From: Bacillota bacterium
Lineage (GTDB): Bacteria; Bacillota; Clostridia; Lachnospirales; Lachnospiraceae
Length of the DNA stretch: 64,000 nucleotides
Assembly: GCA_023436065.1 (NCBI GenBank)
Contig: JAEZKU010000017.1
Coordinates: forward strand, 1-64,000
Reading direction: 5' to 3'
The position numbers and the translations under genes were made by a program. Below, one piece after another: positions 52,701-61,759 of this stretch (position 1 is the stretch's first letter; every line of letters starts with the position of its first letter). The notes beneath the pieces are model-generated. The model did not search any database, was not told the origin of the DNA, and was given only the letters and a program-made list of their open reading frames with translations.

Positions 52701-53566
52701 TCTGCCTTCAGCTTCTTCATTGCCAACAGTGCGATATCCATCAGGGAGACATACTTATCCTTCCTGCCTGCATAAAGCTTACTGCGCTCCTTCAGATAGC
52801 TTTCATAAGCTTCCTTGATTGGCTTCGCATAATAGCCCTCTTCAATACTGATCTCCTTTAATTCCGTCAGGAAGGTGGTATGTCTGCAATGATCGGACCA
52901 ATAGGTATCCAGAACCCTGATCTCGGTCATGGAAGGGTCACGCTGCTCTTCGGATTGATAATACTTTTGTATATGCAAAAAGTCCTGAAAAGTCATTGCC
53001 AGATTTAGAGAAGAATACAGCTCCATAAGCTTCTGCTCAGACATAACCCGAAAATCAGTCAGGATTATAACATCCTCAGGATCTTCAAACTCTGTAATTA
53101 AGGTCTTCGGTTTATCTTCCTCCGCCTCTCTGGAATCCACCGGATTGATGCAATAGCCTTTGATGCGTTCGAACTCTTCCTCTGTAATGGATCCGGACAG
53201 TATATAGGTGGTAGCGGAACGTATTACCGGTTCTTCCTTCTCATTTAAAAGCTTTACACACTGTTCTGCGGAATCAGCACGCATATCGAACTGCCCCGGA
53301 AGATATTCCACGGTAAAGATTCTGTCCTCACTGCCAGCTTCGAACTTCTCTTCGTATAAGTAATCCAACGGCGGTTCGGAGAATACGGTTCCAAGTGCCT
53401 TACGATAGGTCTCCTCACTGAGATTCTCTATATCATATCGGATTAAAACCCGTACTGCTTCCAATCCCTTCATGCCCAGATAACTGCGTAGCTCGGACAT
53501 TAACTCCTTCTCTCTGACAGCATATGGCTTTTTCTTTTCCACATAGATCCTTTTTACGTCCTTCAT
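49787..53566 (-). CDS. purL: Phosphoribosylformylglycinamidine synthase (single chain)
   Basis: A 1259-residue FGAM synthase, the ATP- and glutamine-dependent fourth step of purine synthesis. N-terminal domain about 1-150, then two synthetase halves (RTGRDGCGGATGSSK; HNHPTEIEPFGGAATCLGG; GLPSIGGKDSMSGSF), and a C-terminal glutamine amidotransferase (about 990-1259; VFPGTNCEYD, GICNGFQAL with the Cys, TSHGEGRF with His-Glu). This one-chain form is usual in Lachnospiraceae. SD and start at 53566 (agggagaatatcga). No riboswitch was recognised upstream. Confidence 0.96.
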   Translation of the reverse strand: MKDVKRIYVEKKKPYAVREKELMSELRSYLGMKGLEAVRVLIRYDIENLSEETYRKALGTVFSEPPLDYLYEEKFEAGSEDRIFTVEYLPGQFDMRADSAEQCVKLLNEKEEPVIRSATTYILSGSITEEEFERIKGYCINPVDSREAEEDKPKTLITEFEDPEDVIILTDFRVMSEQKLMELYSSLNLAMTFQDFLHIQKYYQSEEQRDPSMTEIRVLDTYWSDHCRHTTFLTELKEISIEEGYYAKPIKEAYESYLKERSKLYAGRKDKYVSLMDIALLAMKKLKAEGKLEDMEESDEINACSIIVPVEIDGKTEEWLVFFKNETHNHPTEIEPFGGAATCLGGAIRDPLSGRGYVYQAMRVTGAADPTVSLKETLKGKLAQRKICTGAAAGYSSYGNQIGLATGLVDEVYHPNYVAKRMEIGAVMGAAPRKNVIRENSDPGDVIILMGGRTGRDGCGGATGSSKSHTTESIETCGAEVQKGNPPTERKLQRLFRREEVSKLIKKCNDFGAGGVSVAIGELAAGLRIELDQVPKKYAGLDGTELAISESQERMAIVVDPKNVDQMLAFAQEENLEAVVVARVTEEPRLVMTWRGNEIVNISRAFLDTNGAHQEATACVTLPVKEDNYLKSGTISMEGSVKDTWLKSLAELNVCSKKGLVEMFDSSIGAATVTMPYGGKYQLSPIQTMTSKLPVLSGSCDTVSMMSYGFDPYLSSWSPFHGSVYAVLSSVAKIVAAGGDHTKIRFTFQEFFRKLGNDPKRWGEPLVALLGAYDAQVKLGLPSIGGKDSMSGSFNDIDVPPTLVSFAVDIAKAKDIISTELKQAGNVIVKFNMKKDEFELPDYAQVMKLYTNITRLMRGGSIKSAFALGFGGIAEAVSKMAFGNKLGVKLSEELSRKDLFLPGYGEVVAELPKEAANLLQKAGFADGEYTILGTVTEAQEISYQKEIIQLEDALAAWTGTLEKVYPTHSQVPEVKPQAKLYDAKQIYTAKNKIAKPKVFIPVFPGTNCEYDSLAAFEKAGAEVETIVFRNMSEEHIRDSVRAFTEAIQRAQILMFPGGFSAGDEPDGSGKFIATAFRNDWIKDAVSDLLNNRDGLALGICNGFQALIKLGLLPYGEITPQKEDSPTLATNNIGRHVSKYAYTKVVSNKSPWLMKAELGGVYSIPTSHGEGRFVASEEWISKLFANGQVATQYVDLEGNPTMDGDYNPNGSYSAIESIISPDGRVLGKMAHSERRGSSVAINIVGEKNQHIFESGVSYFR

Positions 53567-53774
53567 TCGATATTCTCCCTTCCATAAGGAGGTCCAAGCC
53601 CCATATTTGTGTATTTTGCTTTGAATTTGCCTACTACATGGCTAATCATTACTTGCATTATAGCATAACATGTCTTATAATCATAATTAATATATGTAAA
53701 GCTTTTTATTAGGTTTACTAATAGATATTGGGTATGATTTTATTCATCTGAGAAAGCATACTTAGGAGGTACTT

Positions 53775-54671
53775 ATGGATATAAACTATGAACTATATAA
53801 GGTCTTTTACCATGTAGCTAAAAGCCTAAGCTTCAGTGATGCAGCAGATACCCTGTTCATCTCTCAGTCGGCTGTCAGCCAGTCTATCAAAACCCTGGAA
53901 AAGCGTCTCAATCAGACATTGTTTATCCGCAGTACCAAGCGGGTGGCTCTGACCAAGGAGGGTGAGCTTTTATTAAAGCATATCGAACCTGCCATCAACC
54001 TGATCAGCCGTGGTGAGAATCAGCTATGTGCCGATCCTCAAAGCGGTGTACAATTAAGAATCGGGGCTAGTGATACCATTTGCCGCTATTATCTTGTCCC
54101 TTATCTGAATAAATTTCACAAGAAATATCCGAATATCCATATCAAGGTTACCAATGCTACCTCCATGCAGTGTGCGAAGCTTCTGGAACGGAACGATGTC
54201 GATGTGATTGTAACCAATTCGCCAAACTCCGCCTTGAATAATATGATGCAGATACTTCCGGTGAAGGAGTTTCGGGATATCTTTATCGCCAGCCAGGAGG
54301 CTTTTCCTTTGCAGAATCGCCCGATCTCCCTGCAAGAGCTTCAGCAGCATCCGATCCTGATGCTGGATAAGCGCTCCACCACAAGCATGTTCCTCCATAA
54401 CCTGTTCTTAGAGAACTCCCTGGACCTTGTTCCTGCTATAGAGCTCAGCAGCAACGATCTGTTGATTGATCTGGCAAAGATCGGCCTCGGCATCGCATTT
54501 ATTCCCGATTACTGCGTAAAGGAGCTGGAGGATCTGGCAGTCATCAACATTGACAAGGAAATCCCCTCCCGAATGCTGGTGGCGGCACATAATACGGATA
54601 TTCCTCTATCAGATGCGGCTAAATACTTCATCGACAGCCTGACGGAGGACATTGTAATTGAAACGAAATAA
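53775..54671 (+). CDS. LysR family transcriptional regulator
   Basis: A 298-residue LysR regulator. The winged helix occupies about 1-65 (YELYKVFYHVAKSLSFSDAA, LFISQSAVSQSIKTLEKRLN, KRVALTKEGELLLKH) and the effector domain the rest (RIGASDTICRYYLVPYLNKF, KAGFAFIPDY-like GIAFIPDYCVKE). SD 'ttaggaggtactt'. Divergent from purL but that does not prove control. Terminator closely follows. Target unknown; the divergent region is 208 bases. Confidence 0.92.
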   Translation: MDINYELYKVFYHVAKSLSFSDAADTLFISQSAVSQSIKTLEKRLNQTLFIRSTKRVALTKEGELLLKHIEPAINLISRGENQLCADPQSGVQLRIGASDTICRYYLVPYLNKFHKKYPNIHIKVTNATSMQCAKLLERNDVDVIVTNSPNSALNNMMQILPVKEFRDIFIASQEAFPLQNRPISLQELQQHPILMLDKRSTTSMFLHNLFLENSLDLVPAIELSSNDLLIDLAKIGLGIAFIPDYCVKELEDLAVINIDKEIPSRMLVAAHNTDIPLSDAAKYFIDSLTEDIVIETK

Positions 54672-54684
54672 CTGAGATAAATAC

Positions 54685-54748
54685 AAAAGAGGCTAATACA
54701 TTTTCTCAAACCATGATCCCCTTGAGAAATATGTATTAGCCTCTTTTG
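54685..54748. terminator. Strong bidirectional terminator
   Basis: Long stem aaaagaggctaatacat / atgtattagcctctttt with an inner stem ttctcaa / ttgagaa, between the LysR gene and the convergent lipoprotein gene. Confidence 0.9.
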
Positions 54749-54769
54749 ATATTAATCTATTCCTATTCA

Positions 54770-55261
54770 TCAGTAGGTTTTGAATTTATGCTTCTCAGTA
54801 GTCAGCTCCAGATTCTGTGTCTCCCAGTCATCAATTTCAATTGTCACCTTAATTACATCATCCTCTGACGGGGTAGCACCGCTTCCACCGCCTGTGAGTT
54901 TAAATACCTTGGAATTAATGTGTTCTTCCTCGCCATATTCCGCCTTCAGGTTTCCGCCCCCAGAAGAACTTTCATAGGCAATCTTCACATTTCTGATACC
55001 CTGTAAATCCTGAAGCTTACCCTTATAAGCGACAATCAAGGCATCGTCGAAATGACTGTCTACCTCCAGAGCTCCCTTGTCGTTCGTATAAAAGGTAGTA
55101 GAACCCTCCAGCTTATACTCTGCTTCCCAGAGATCATTCTCATCGCGGAAGGTATAGTTATAGTTTATGACATCCTTATCCTTGCTGCAGCCGGCAAACA
55201 ACAGCATACTGATTACACATATGCAGCTTAGCATGATGAACCTATGCATGAATCTTTTCAA
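54770..55261 (-). CDS. Hypothetical lipoprotein
   Basis: A 163-residue lipoprotein: charged start (MKRFMHRF), hydrophobic core, lipobox LFAGC near residue 25. The mature part is a polar beta-rich domain (INYNYTFRDENDLWEAEYKL, DDALIVAYKGKL, KVTIEIDDWETQNLEL) with a Gly/Ser loop. No enzyme motif; looks like a small extracellular beta-sandwich. SD 'cagaggcttgaaaag' is weak. Clients of Lgt. Function unknown. Confidence 0.75.
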   Translation of the reverse strand: MKRFMHRFIMLSCICVISMLLFAGCSKDKDVINYNYTFRDENDLWEAEYKLEGSTTFYTNDKGALEVDSHFDDALIVAYKGKLQDLQGIRNVKIAYESSSGGGNLKAEYGEEEHINSKVFKLTGGGSGATPSEDDVIKVTIEIDDWETQNLELTTEKHKFKTY

Positions 55262-55421
55262 GCCTCTGCCCCTTTCTGCAAATCATGATTACAAATACAA
55301 CTGATTACTGCTTCCAAGATCATTATATACCAATTCCTGTAAGAATACTATTCTTTCTTATATAACTACTAATGATTTCGAATTACTGTAATCGAATATG
55401 ATCTACTATTATGCGGAACCT
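55262..55421. other. Intergenic region upstream of the lipoprotein
   Basis: AT-rich promoter region of the leftward lipoprotein gene; no feature placed with confidence. Confidence 0.3.
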
Positions 55422-55490
55422 AAAAAGCTCTTTCCCGGCCTCCTGAGCAATGATATGTTAACACTTCAGGAAGCTTAGAAAAGAGCTTAA
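55422..55490 (-). terminator. Terminator of mgsA
   Basis: Stem aagctcttt / aaagagctt with inner cctcctgag / cttcagga; on the minus strand it is followed by a T-run (gagcttttt). Confidence 0.75.
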
Positions 55491-55569
55491 GATTATTTAT
55501 TCACTGTTGAATAAACTCTAACCTGTTTGATTATTACTTAATAACTTAATTACTTATTTACTTATTTCC

Positions 55570-56049
55570 CTATTTACTGAATTCCTTAATCCGTTTCTGA
55601 ATAATTGCATTGTAATTCAGAACCTGTCTTTCATACTCCTCATTCATGAATTTGGAGGTAATCAGAAAATCAGCTGTCGCTTTATTATTCGCTACCGGAA
55701 TATCATAAACCGCACAGATACGAAGGAGTGCCTTCACATCCGGGTCATGGGGCTGTGACTCCAACGGATCCCAGAAGAAGATGACAAAATCGATGTTACC
55801 TTCCACAATTCTTGATCCGATCTGCTGATCTCCACCAAGAGGACCGCTATTATATGCCTTGACCGGCAGCTCTGTCTGATCTGCAATCATTCTTGCTGTC
55901 GTTCCTGTGCCGCATAAAAAGTGGTTCTTTAATATATCCTTATTCGACTCAACCCATTCCACAAGTTCTTTCTTCTTGCTGTCATGAGCAATCAACGCAA
56001 TATGCTTTTGTTTTTCAATCGTAAATTTTATATATTCATCCTGAAGCAT
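55570..56049 (-). CDS. mgsA: Methylglyoxal synthase
   Basis: A 159-residue enzyme that turns dihydroxyacetone phosphate into methylglyoxal and phosphate, a bypass of glycolysis. Landmarks: KKKHIALIAHD-like KQKHIALIAHDSKKKELVEW, GTGTTARMI, YNSGPLGGDQQIG with the catalytic Asp nearby, and FFWDPLESQPHDPDVKALLR. ATG 56049 has 'agaggataagaca' before it; the longer GTG frame at 56082 is less likely. Monocistronic. Confidence 0.93.
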   Translation of the reverse strand: MLQDEYIKFTIEKQKHIALIAHDSKKKELVEWVESNKDILKNHFLCGTGTTARMIADQTELPVKAYNSGPLGGDQQIGSRIVEGNIDFVIFFWDPLESQPHDPDVKALLRICAVYDIPVANNKATADFLITSKFMNEEYERQVLNYNAIIQKRIKEFSK

Positions 56050-56137
56050 TGTCTTATCCTCTCTTCCAACCATGTTTTTCACAAGTAAGCTTGTAATACA
56101 ATCATAGCCGAAAATTCAAGCAGATGCAAGCGGCATT

Positions 56138-58747
56138 CTAGATAATTTCCTGTTTCAGTGCGTCGATTATATTCTCCTTCTTCACCTTAGAGCTTGAATA
56201 AAGCATCGCTGTACCGACAATGACAAATACGGCAACCACCACCGTCAGCATACTCTTAACCGGAAGCTCAAAGGGGAAGCGGAAGCTGATCATCAAAGCC
56301 CGATGGGTCATATACATCACGGCAATACTAACAGGCAGTCCATAGCACAGGGCCTTAATCCCGTAGAATATACTCTCAAAATTCAGCATCTTATTGAAGC
56401 CCTTTGGTGTAATCCCGACTGATTTTAGCATTGCAAATTCTCTCTTTCGTAAAGCGATACTTGTCGAGATGGTATTAATGATATTGGCAACGCAGATCGC
56501 TGTAATCAGAATAAGAAAAGCATAGGTAAACACGTTCATCATAAGCACCATCTGTTTCTCACTCTGGCGGAAGGAATACAGATTCCTGATATACATACTT
56601 TCCACACCCACGGTATTCTGAACAGTCTCCAGCTCCTCCTGAAGTGCTTCAGGATTTTCACTGTTATAAAATACATAGGTTCTGGTCCAGGACGAAGCCT
56701 CTTTTTCCTTCCCTTTAAGGAGAGCGTCCGCAGTTTTCCTTGAGATTATGATATTCACCAATGCTTCTTTTCCGCTTGAATGTACTCCCATAGGAAGCGT
56801 ATCCGTCAGCTGCTCAAGCTTAACAGAGCCCAATATTGTCGGTTTCTCTGTGATGGTATCACCAAGCTTCATGGTCATACTTTTCCCTGCCTTGGTCTTC
56901 AGTGCCTTCGACTTTACATATTTATCTGAGCCTTCATCCTTAAAGGTGATCCCATCGATCAGGATAACAGAGGGTTCTGAGGGATTTGTCAGAGCTTTCA
57001 TATCAGCCCCAATCTCTGCAGCATAGTTTTGCAGAGCAGTATCTTCTAAAATAATCATATAGACGGTATAGGGATACTTACCCTCCCGAATGAATTCGCT
57101 TTTGTTATCCTTCAGAAAATCGGCAATATCTGCTTCTTCAACCCAGGTTGAAGCGATCACTCTGTCAATTCTGGAATATTCCGTTACATTTTTCAGCGAG
57201 GTGATCTGATCGAGGATGCTCTCCTTTTCCTTGTCACTCTCAGCACTTACGATGGTATAAACATCAAAATTAATTCCATCCTGGGTCATAATCATGGATT
57301 TCTTCACACTGTCTGTAAAATCCGTCACGACCAGGAACAGCATCATACTGATGATCAGGGAGAATACCGTTGCCTGATATCTCTTATGGTTTCTTTTTAA
57401 ATTCTTCAGCCCAAGATCTCCCTCAATACCGAAGATTTTACGCGTAATTTTTAAAGTACGTACCTGTTTCTTCTTAATTCTGATATCCGTGGATTGACGA
57501 ATGGCATCGATTGCCGTAACATTGGATGCCCGTCTGGCCGGAATATAGGTGGAAATCAAGATTGTCAAACCGGAAACCAGTACCGCAAGCAGTATTGTAG
57601 CCGGATAAAGCTTCAGTCGCAGACCGACTTCTACATACATGGCATTCATCACGATAGGATTAATGCACAGATAGGTAATCCCGAGTCCAAGATATCCTGC
57701 TGCTATACCTAGGGGAATACTGATCGCACCTATGACAGCTCCTTCAAAGAAGACCGAGTTTCTCTTCTGTCTCTTAGTTGCCCCCACGCTGGACAGCATT
57801 CCAAGATACCTGGAGCGCTCCGATACGGATATGGCAAAGGCATTATAGATCAGGGAGATTGATCCGATCATAATGATACAGATAATAATACCCGACAGGA
57901 TGAAAAGCATGTTCCGAACCTTGTCATCCTTAACCACTCCGTAATATCTCAATAACATATTATTAAATTCGATACTGCTCTCCGGTAAAATCTTCTGTGC
58001 GTGATCAAAAAGACGATTTGCAACCTTCCTATAGATGACAGACGCATCAAAGGTCCCCTCTCCGGCCGCAGATTGTTCATCCATATAGGTCAACGCAGTA
58101 TAGCCCGGTGCCCAGGAATACTCATCATACGGTGTCTTAATAAAACCGACTATTGTATAGCTCTTTTCCGTATTACCTACCAGATGCTCTGACAGCTTTC
58201 CTTCTTCCCACAATAGCGACATGCTCTGATTTAACTCCTGCTGCTCCTGACCCTTTAAAGCTCCCTGTCTTTCGCCAAGCGTCAGAGAGATCCTGTCTCC
58301 TAGCTGATAATTCACCCCTGCATTGGTTATGACTTCTTCCGAGACTACCAATTCCTCCGTATTCTCAGGAAATCTGCCCTGTGTAAGCTCAATCGGGAAA
58401 TTCTCATAGCCTTCTCTGCTGAATTCCTTCAAATAAAGATAAGGTTTATTCTTATTCTGGCTCCCGGGAAGAATACTATAACCCAATTCCTTGCTCAGAA
58501 TAATCGTTTTTGCCTCTCTGTCCTCCTGAACCTTTTGAAGCTGGTTCACATCAATGTCAAGGTATTTTGCATGCCATTCTCCGCTTCTTTTGATCTCTCC
58601 TCGCTGCATCAGATCTACGAAGGAAAGCGCCAGAACAGCCACAGCTGTAATCATCGCTGCAGAGATCACCGTCCCGATGATGGTGACAAGCGTACGCTTC
58701 TTGTTCAACCTCAGCTGGCGAAGGGTTAATTTATTGACTATGTTCAT
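56138..58747 (-). CDS. FtsX-like ABC transporter permease
   Basis: An 869-residue permease with two FtsX modules. TM1 is at about 20-45, three segments at about 280-410 (LFILSGIIICIIMIGSISL, FFEGAVIGAISIPLGIAAGY), a central extracellular domain, and three more at about 730-860 (VFTYAFLILITAICVANII, TVVVAVFVIVGTAMLYSSS). It overlaps the ATPase gene by ATGA. With the two-component system just upstream, this is a BceAB-RS- or MacB-like unit for exporting or removing peptide antibiotics or lipids. Confidence 0.9.
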   Translation of the reverse strand: MNIVNKLTLRQLRLNKKRTLVTIIGTVISAAMITAVAVLALSFVDLMQRGEIKRSGEWHAKYLDIDVNQLQKVQEDREAKTIILSKELGYSILPGSQNKNKPYLYLKEFSREGYENFPIELTQGRFPENTEELVVSEEVITNAGVNYQLGDRISLTLGERQGALKGQEQQELNQSMSLLWEEGKLSEHLVGNTEKSYTIVGFIKTPYDEYSWAPGYTALTYMDEQSAAGEGTFDASVIYRKVANRLFDHAQKILPESSIEFNNMLLRYYGVVKDDKVRNMLFILSGIIICIIMIGSISLIYNAFAISVSERSRYLGMLSSVGATKRQKRNSVFFEGAVIGAISIPLGIAAGYLGLGITYLCINPIVMNAMYVEVGLRLKLYPATILLAVLVSGLTILISTYIPARRASNVTAIDAIRQSTDIRIKKKQVRTLKITRKIFGIEGDLGLKNLKRNHKRYQATVFSLIISMMLFLVVTDFTDSVKKSMIMTQDGINFDVYTIVSAESDKEKESILDQITSLKNVTEYSRIDRVIASTWVEEADIADFLKDNKSEFIREGKYPYTVYMIILEDTALQNYAAEIGADMKALTNPSEPSVILIDGITFKDEGSDKYVKSKALKTKAGKSMTMKLGDTITEKPTILGSVKLEQLTDTLPMGVHSSGKEALVNIIISRKTADALLKGKEKEASSWTRTYVFYNSENPEALQEELETVQNTVGVESMYIRNLYSFRQSEKQMVLMMNVFTYAFLILITAICVANIINTISTSIALRKREFAMLKSVGITPKGFNKMLNFESIFYGIKALCYGLPVSIAVMYMTHRALMISFRFPFELPVKSMLTVVVAVFVIVGTAMLYSSSKVKKENIIDALKQEII

Positions 58748-59427
58748 GGACGGATCACCTCATTCCTGGTGATATGACCATCCTCAATTGCTATGATACG
58801 GTCCGCCTGAAGAGCAATCCTCTCATCATGGGTTATCACCAGCAGCGTCTGCTGATAGGTCTTATTGAACATTTTCAGCAACTCTATGATTTCACCGCTG
58901 TTCTTACTATCCAAATTACCGGTAGGCTCATCCGCCAGCATAATGGCCGGATTGTTAATCAGGGCTCTTCCGATTGAAACTCTCTGCTGCTGACCTCCTG
59001 ACAGCTGGTTTGGCAGATGTCTCAGACGATTCTCCAGATTCAGTGCCTTTACGATACCCGCGAACTGCTTTTGATTAACCTTCTGATCATCCAAAAGTAA
59101 GGGCAGCATAATATTCTCCTCCACCGTAAGTACGGGAATTAGATTATAGAACTGATAAACCAGACCAATCTGGCGTCGTCTGAAGATGGCAAGCTGAGTC
59201 TCGTTCAGACTATAGATATCAGCAGAATCCACATAAACCTTACCCGAGGTGGGACGATCGACCCCACCGAGAAGGTGAAGCAGTGTGGATTTTCCGGATC
59301 CTGAAGGACCGATGATTGCTACAAATTCTCCTTTGTTTATCGTAAAATTAATATCATCAATTGCCTTTACGGCAGTTTCCCCTGTCCCATATTGTTTAGA
59401 CAGATGTTCTACTCTTAATATTTCCAT
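58744..59427 (-). CDS. ABC transporter ATP-binding protein
   Basis: A 227-residue MacB/LolD-type ATPase. Walker A GPSGSGKSTLLHLLGGV near residue 39, Q-loop VYQFYNLIPVLTVEENI, signature LSGGQQQRVSIGRAL, Walker B IMLADEPTGNLD. SD 'caggaggtctgtt'. It precedes and overlaps the FtsX-like permease. The promoter region holds a long palindromic repeat. Confidence 0.95.
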   Translation of the reverse strand: MEILRVEHLSKQYGTGETAVKAIDDINFTINKGEFVAIIGPSGSGKSTLLHLLGGVDRPTSGKVYVDSADIYSLNETQLAIFRRRQIGLVYQFYNLIPVLTVEENIMLPLLLDDQKVNQKQFAGIVKALNLENRLRHLPNQLSGGQQQRVSIGRALINNPAIMLADEPTGNLDSKNSGEIIELLKMFNKTYQQTLLVITHDERIALQADRIIAIEDGHITRNEVIRP

Positions 59428-59472
59428 AACAGACCTCCTGATATAGTCGGCTTACCAAGCCATACTAGATTG

Positions 59473-59660
59473 AAGTGTCAAAATGTGCATCGCACATTTT
59501 ACGGATACATATCCTTGCTATTACAAGCGAGCTTACATAGCAAGGACAAGTATCAGTAAATCACCTACGGTGTTTCCAGCTATAACATATTGCTCTGCAA
59601 GCCAGCTTGCAATGGCAATATGCTGTAGCTGGAAAGCACCATAGGTGCTTTTGACACTTT
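59473..59660. repeat. Palindromic repeat element, long copy
   Basis: A 188-base element bounded by aagtgtcaaaa and ttttgacacttt. Inside are stacked hairpins: aaaatgtgc-atc-gcacatttt, atatccttgctat / atagcaaggac, and a long stem ending agctggaaagcacc-ataggtgc. A shorter relative is at 61597-61707. It sits between the ABC and two-component genes. Confidence 0.75.
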
Positions 59661-59730
59661 AATCCTTACTATAAATTTAACCTGTGCATATTACTATCTC
59701 ATGACTGCAATGTTACAGTTTAGTCACAAA

Positions 59731-60732
59731 CTATGAGATCTGATGATAGAACTTTATGCTGAAGCTCGTACCTTCATCCTTCTTACTGGTAACGCTGATA
59801 CTCCCATTCTGTCCGTCGATGATCTCCTGAGCCATCGCAAGGCCAATCCCAACGCTATCCGGGGATGCATTTTTCCCTTTATAAAAACGTTGAAAGAGGA
59901 ATGGCAGATCCTCTTTGTCAATCCCGCTGCCATTATCGGAGATGATAATCTCTGTATATATGGGATTCTGCGAATAATGAATTGTGATTGTGCCACCGTT
60001 CTGTGTATGTTCAATACAGTTTTTCAATATATTAATTAAGGCCTCATAGGTCCAGTCCGCGTCCCCACAAAAGGAAGCCCCGGCTTCTCCCTCCTCCAAC
60101 AGAGTTTGTTCCTTGAGCTCCATCGGAATAAGCAAAGGCTTCGTGACTTTTTCGATCAGCTTCTTTACCGAAACCTCCTCTTGCTTGAATCGGATCGTAC
60201 CGGCATCCATCTTTGCAAGCTTTAGGAGCGAAGACAGCAGCCAATCCATTCTGGATAGCTGAGCCTCAAGATTCCTGGAAAATTCCCTTCTCTTCTCTGC
60301 TCCAAGCTGCTCACTCTGCAGAAGCTCTGCCATCACCGACATGGAAGTCAAAGGCGTCTTCAACTGATGGGAGATATCCGATATGGCATCGGCTAGCGCC
60401 TTCTTCTCATTTTCTAATAGCTGTGCCTGGCTTGACAGAATTAACGTGACCTTATAGATCTCATTTTTGAGAATACTGAGTTCTCCCTCCTGGTTATCAC
60501 GCAGATCCAGTGTATAGTCCCCGCTGTATATTTTGCGAAGATAATCGGACAACTGACCGATGTCCCGGTATCTGCTTCGGGTATATAGTACAGCCGTCAG
60601 GATCAGCAGAGCACTTAGGATCAGCATCAGGTAACCCGCAGCCGGAAGCAGGAGATATGCCGCTATACATCCTACCACCGCCATTCCTGACATCAGGATC
60701 AGCATTTGCCGAAATCTTTTATTGCGAAGCAT
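59731..60732 (-). CDS. Intramembrane-sensing histidine kinase
   Basis: A 333-residue kinase. Two adjacent membrane segments (about 9-28 and 31-50, LILMSGMAVVGCIAAYLL and YLMLILSALLILTAVLY) with almost no loop, a short HAMP-like part (LRKIYSGDYTLDLRDNQ), phosphoacceptor ISHQLKTPLTSM (His about 122), then N-box LINILKNCIEHT, DNGSGI and GIGLAMAQEI. Typical of BceS-like kinases that sense the partner transporter. It lies 9 bases after the regulator gene in one operon. Confidence 0.92.
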   Translation of the reverse strand: MLRNKRFRQMLILMSGMAVVGCIAAYLLLPAAGYLMLILSALLILTAVLYTRSRYRDIGQLSDYLRKIYSGDYTLDLRDNQEGELSILKNEIYKVTLILSSQAQLLENEKKALADAISDISHQLKTPLTSMSVMAELLQSEQLGAEKRREFSRNLEAQLSRMDWLLSSLLKLAKMDAGTIRFKQEEVSVKKLIEKVTKPLLIPMELKEQTLLEEGEAGASFCGDADWTYEALINILKNCIEHTQNGGTITIHYSQNPIYTEIIISDNGSGIDKEDLPFLFQRFYKGKNASPDSVGIGLAMAQEIIDGQNGSISVTSKKDEGTSFSIKFYHQIS

Positions 60733-60741
60733 ACTAACCTC

Positions 60742-61419
60742 CTATCTGCCTACCTTGTATCCCAGGCCACGGACAGTCTTTATGATGGTAGGATTCTGGG
60801 GGTCCTCCTCCAACTTATCCCGAAGGCGTTTGATGTATACCGTCAGAGTATTATCATTGACGAAATCTCCTGCCACATCCCAGATTCCTTCGAGTAACTG
60901 ATTGCGGGACAGAAGCCGCCCTTCGTTTTGGGCAAATGTGAGTAAAAGCCTATATTCCAGGGCAGTCAATAGAATCTCCTGCCCATTTTTAAATACCTTT
61001 GCATCCAATATATTGATTCTGATGTAATCCAGCTCTATGATGTGCTGACCTGTACTTCCTTTCTGATACCTGCGAAGGACTGTCTTAATCCTTGCTGTCA
61101 GCTCCCGTACCCGGAAGGGCTTAGTGATATAATCATCCGCTCCCAGCTCAAGTCCCATTACGACATTCACCTCTTCGTCACAGGCTGTCAGTATAATGAC
61201 AGGGATATCCCATTTCTCCCTGGCTAACCTGCATAGCTCGTATCCGCTGCCATCCGGCAAGGTCAGATCAAAAATACATAAATCAAAGGCATGCTCAGTA
61301 AGGGCCCTCTTTCCGGTCGCGACATCGGAACCCAGAATCACGGTATAGCCCTCCAACTGTAAAGAATACTCCAGTCCCTGCGCTATTGTCTTATCATCTT
61401 CCACAACAAGAAGTTTCAT
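60742..61419 (-). CDS. OmpR-type response regulator
   Basis: A 226-residue regulator. Receiver domain about 1-115 (VVEDDKTIAQGLE; phosphoacceptor D in FDLTLPDGSG; ADDYITKPF), winged-helix DNA-binding domain about 130-226 (ALEYRLLLTFAQNEGRLLSR, TVYIKRLRDKLE, GLGYKV). ATG 61419 follows 'ttggaggcgacg'. It will act on the ABC transporter genes downstream, as in BceR systems. Confidence 0.95.
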   Translation of the reverse strand: MKLLVVEDDKTIAQGLEYSLQLEGYTVILGSDVATGKRALTEHAFDLCIFDLTLPDGSGYELCRLAREKWDIPVIILTACDEEVNVVMGLELGADDYITKPFRVRELTARIKTVLRRYQKGSTGQHIIELDYIRINILDAKVFKNGQEILLTALEYRLLLTFAQNEGRLLSRNQLLEGIWDVAGDFVNDNTLTVYIKRLRDKLEEDPQNPTIIKTVRGLGYKVGR

Positions 61420-61596
61420 CGTCGCCTCCAATCCGGCATATCACTGCCTGTGTCTATGTAGTATGCGCTTATGATTCTGTCATAATTATACAGCAAAATA
61501 AGACTGCTGCAAATCATAACTTATCCAATTTAAAGGTTTCTCCAACAAATTGATAATAGTTTGTGATTTACATCAGTCTTATTTGATTTCCTTATA

Positions 61597-61707
61597 AAAT
61601 GTCAAAATGTGCTTCGCACTTTTCCAACTACAATAGATTGCCATTGCAAGCTAGCTTGCAGATCAATCTATTGTAGCTGGAAAGCACCGTAGGTGTTTTG
61701 ACACTTT
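61597..61707. repeat. Palindromic repeat element, short copy
   Basis: A 111-base relative of the element at 59473-59660. It shares the ends (tgtcaaaatgtgc and gtagctggaaagcacc ... ttttgacacttt). Its core is one hairpin ctacaatagattg / caatctattgtag around gcaagctagcttgc. The two copies flank the two-component operon. Confidence 0.75.
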
Positions 61708-61759
61708 CATCGTATTATACAATAACTAATTACCTTGGTTCGGATCACTTATGTAGTCC

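Noticed and set aside
53567..53774. Purine riboswitch before purL
   Set aside because: No conserved aptamer core or hairpins seen in the 208-base region.
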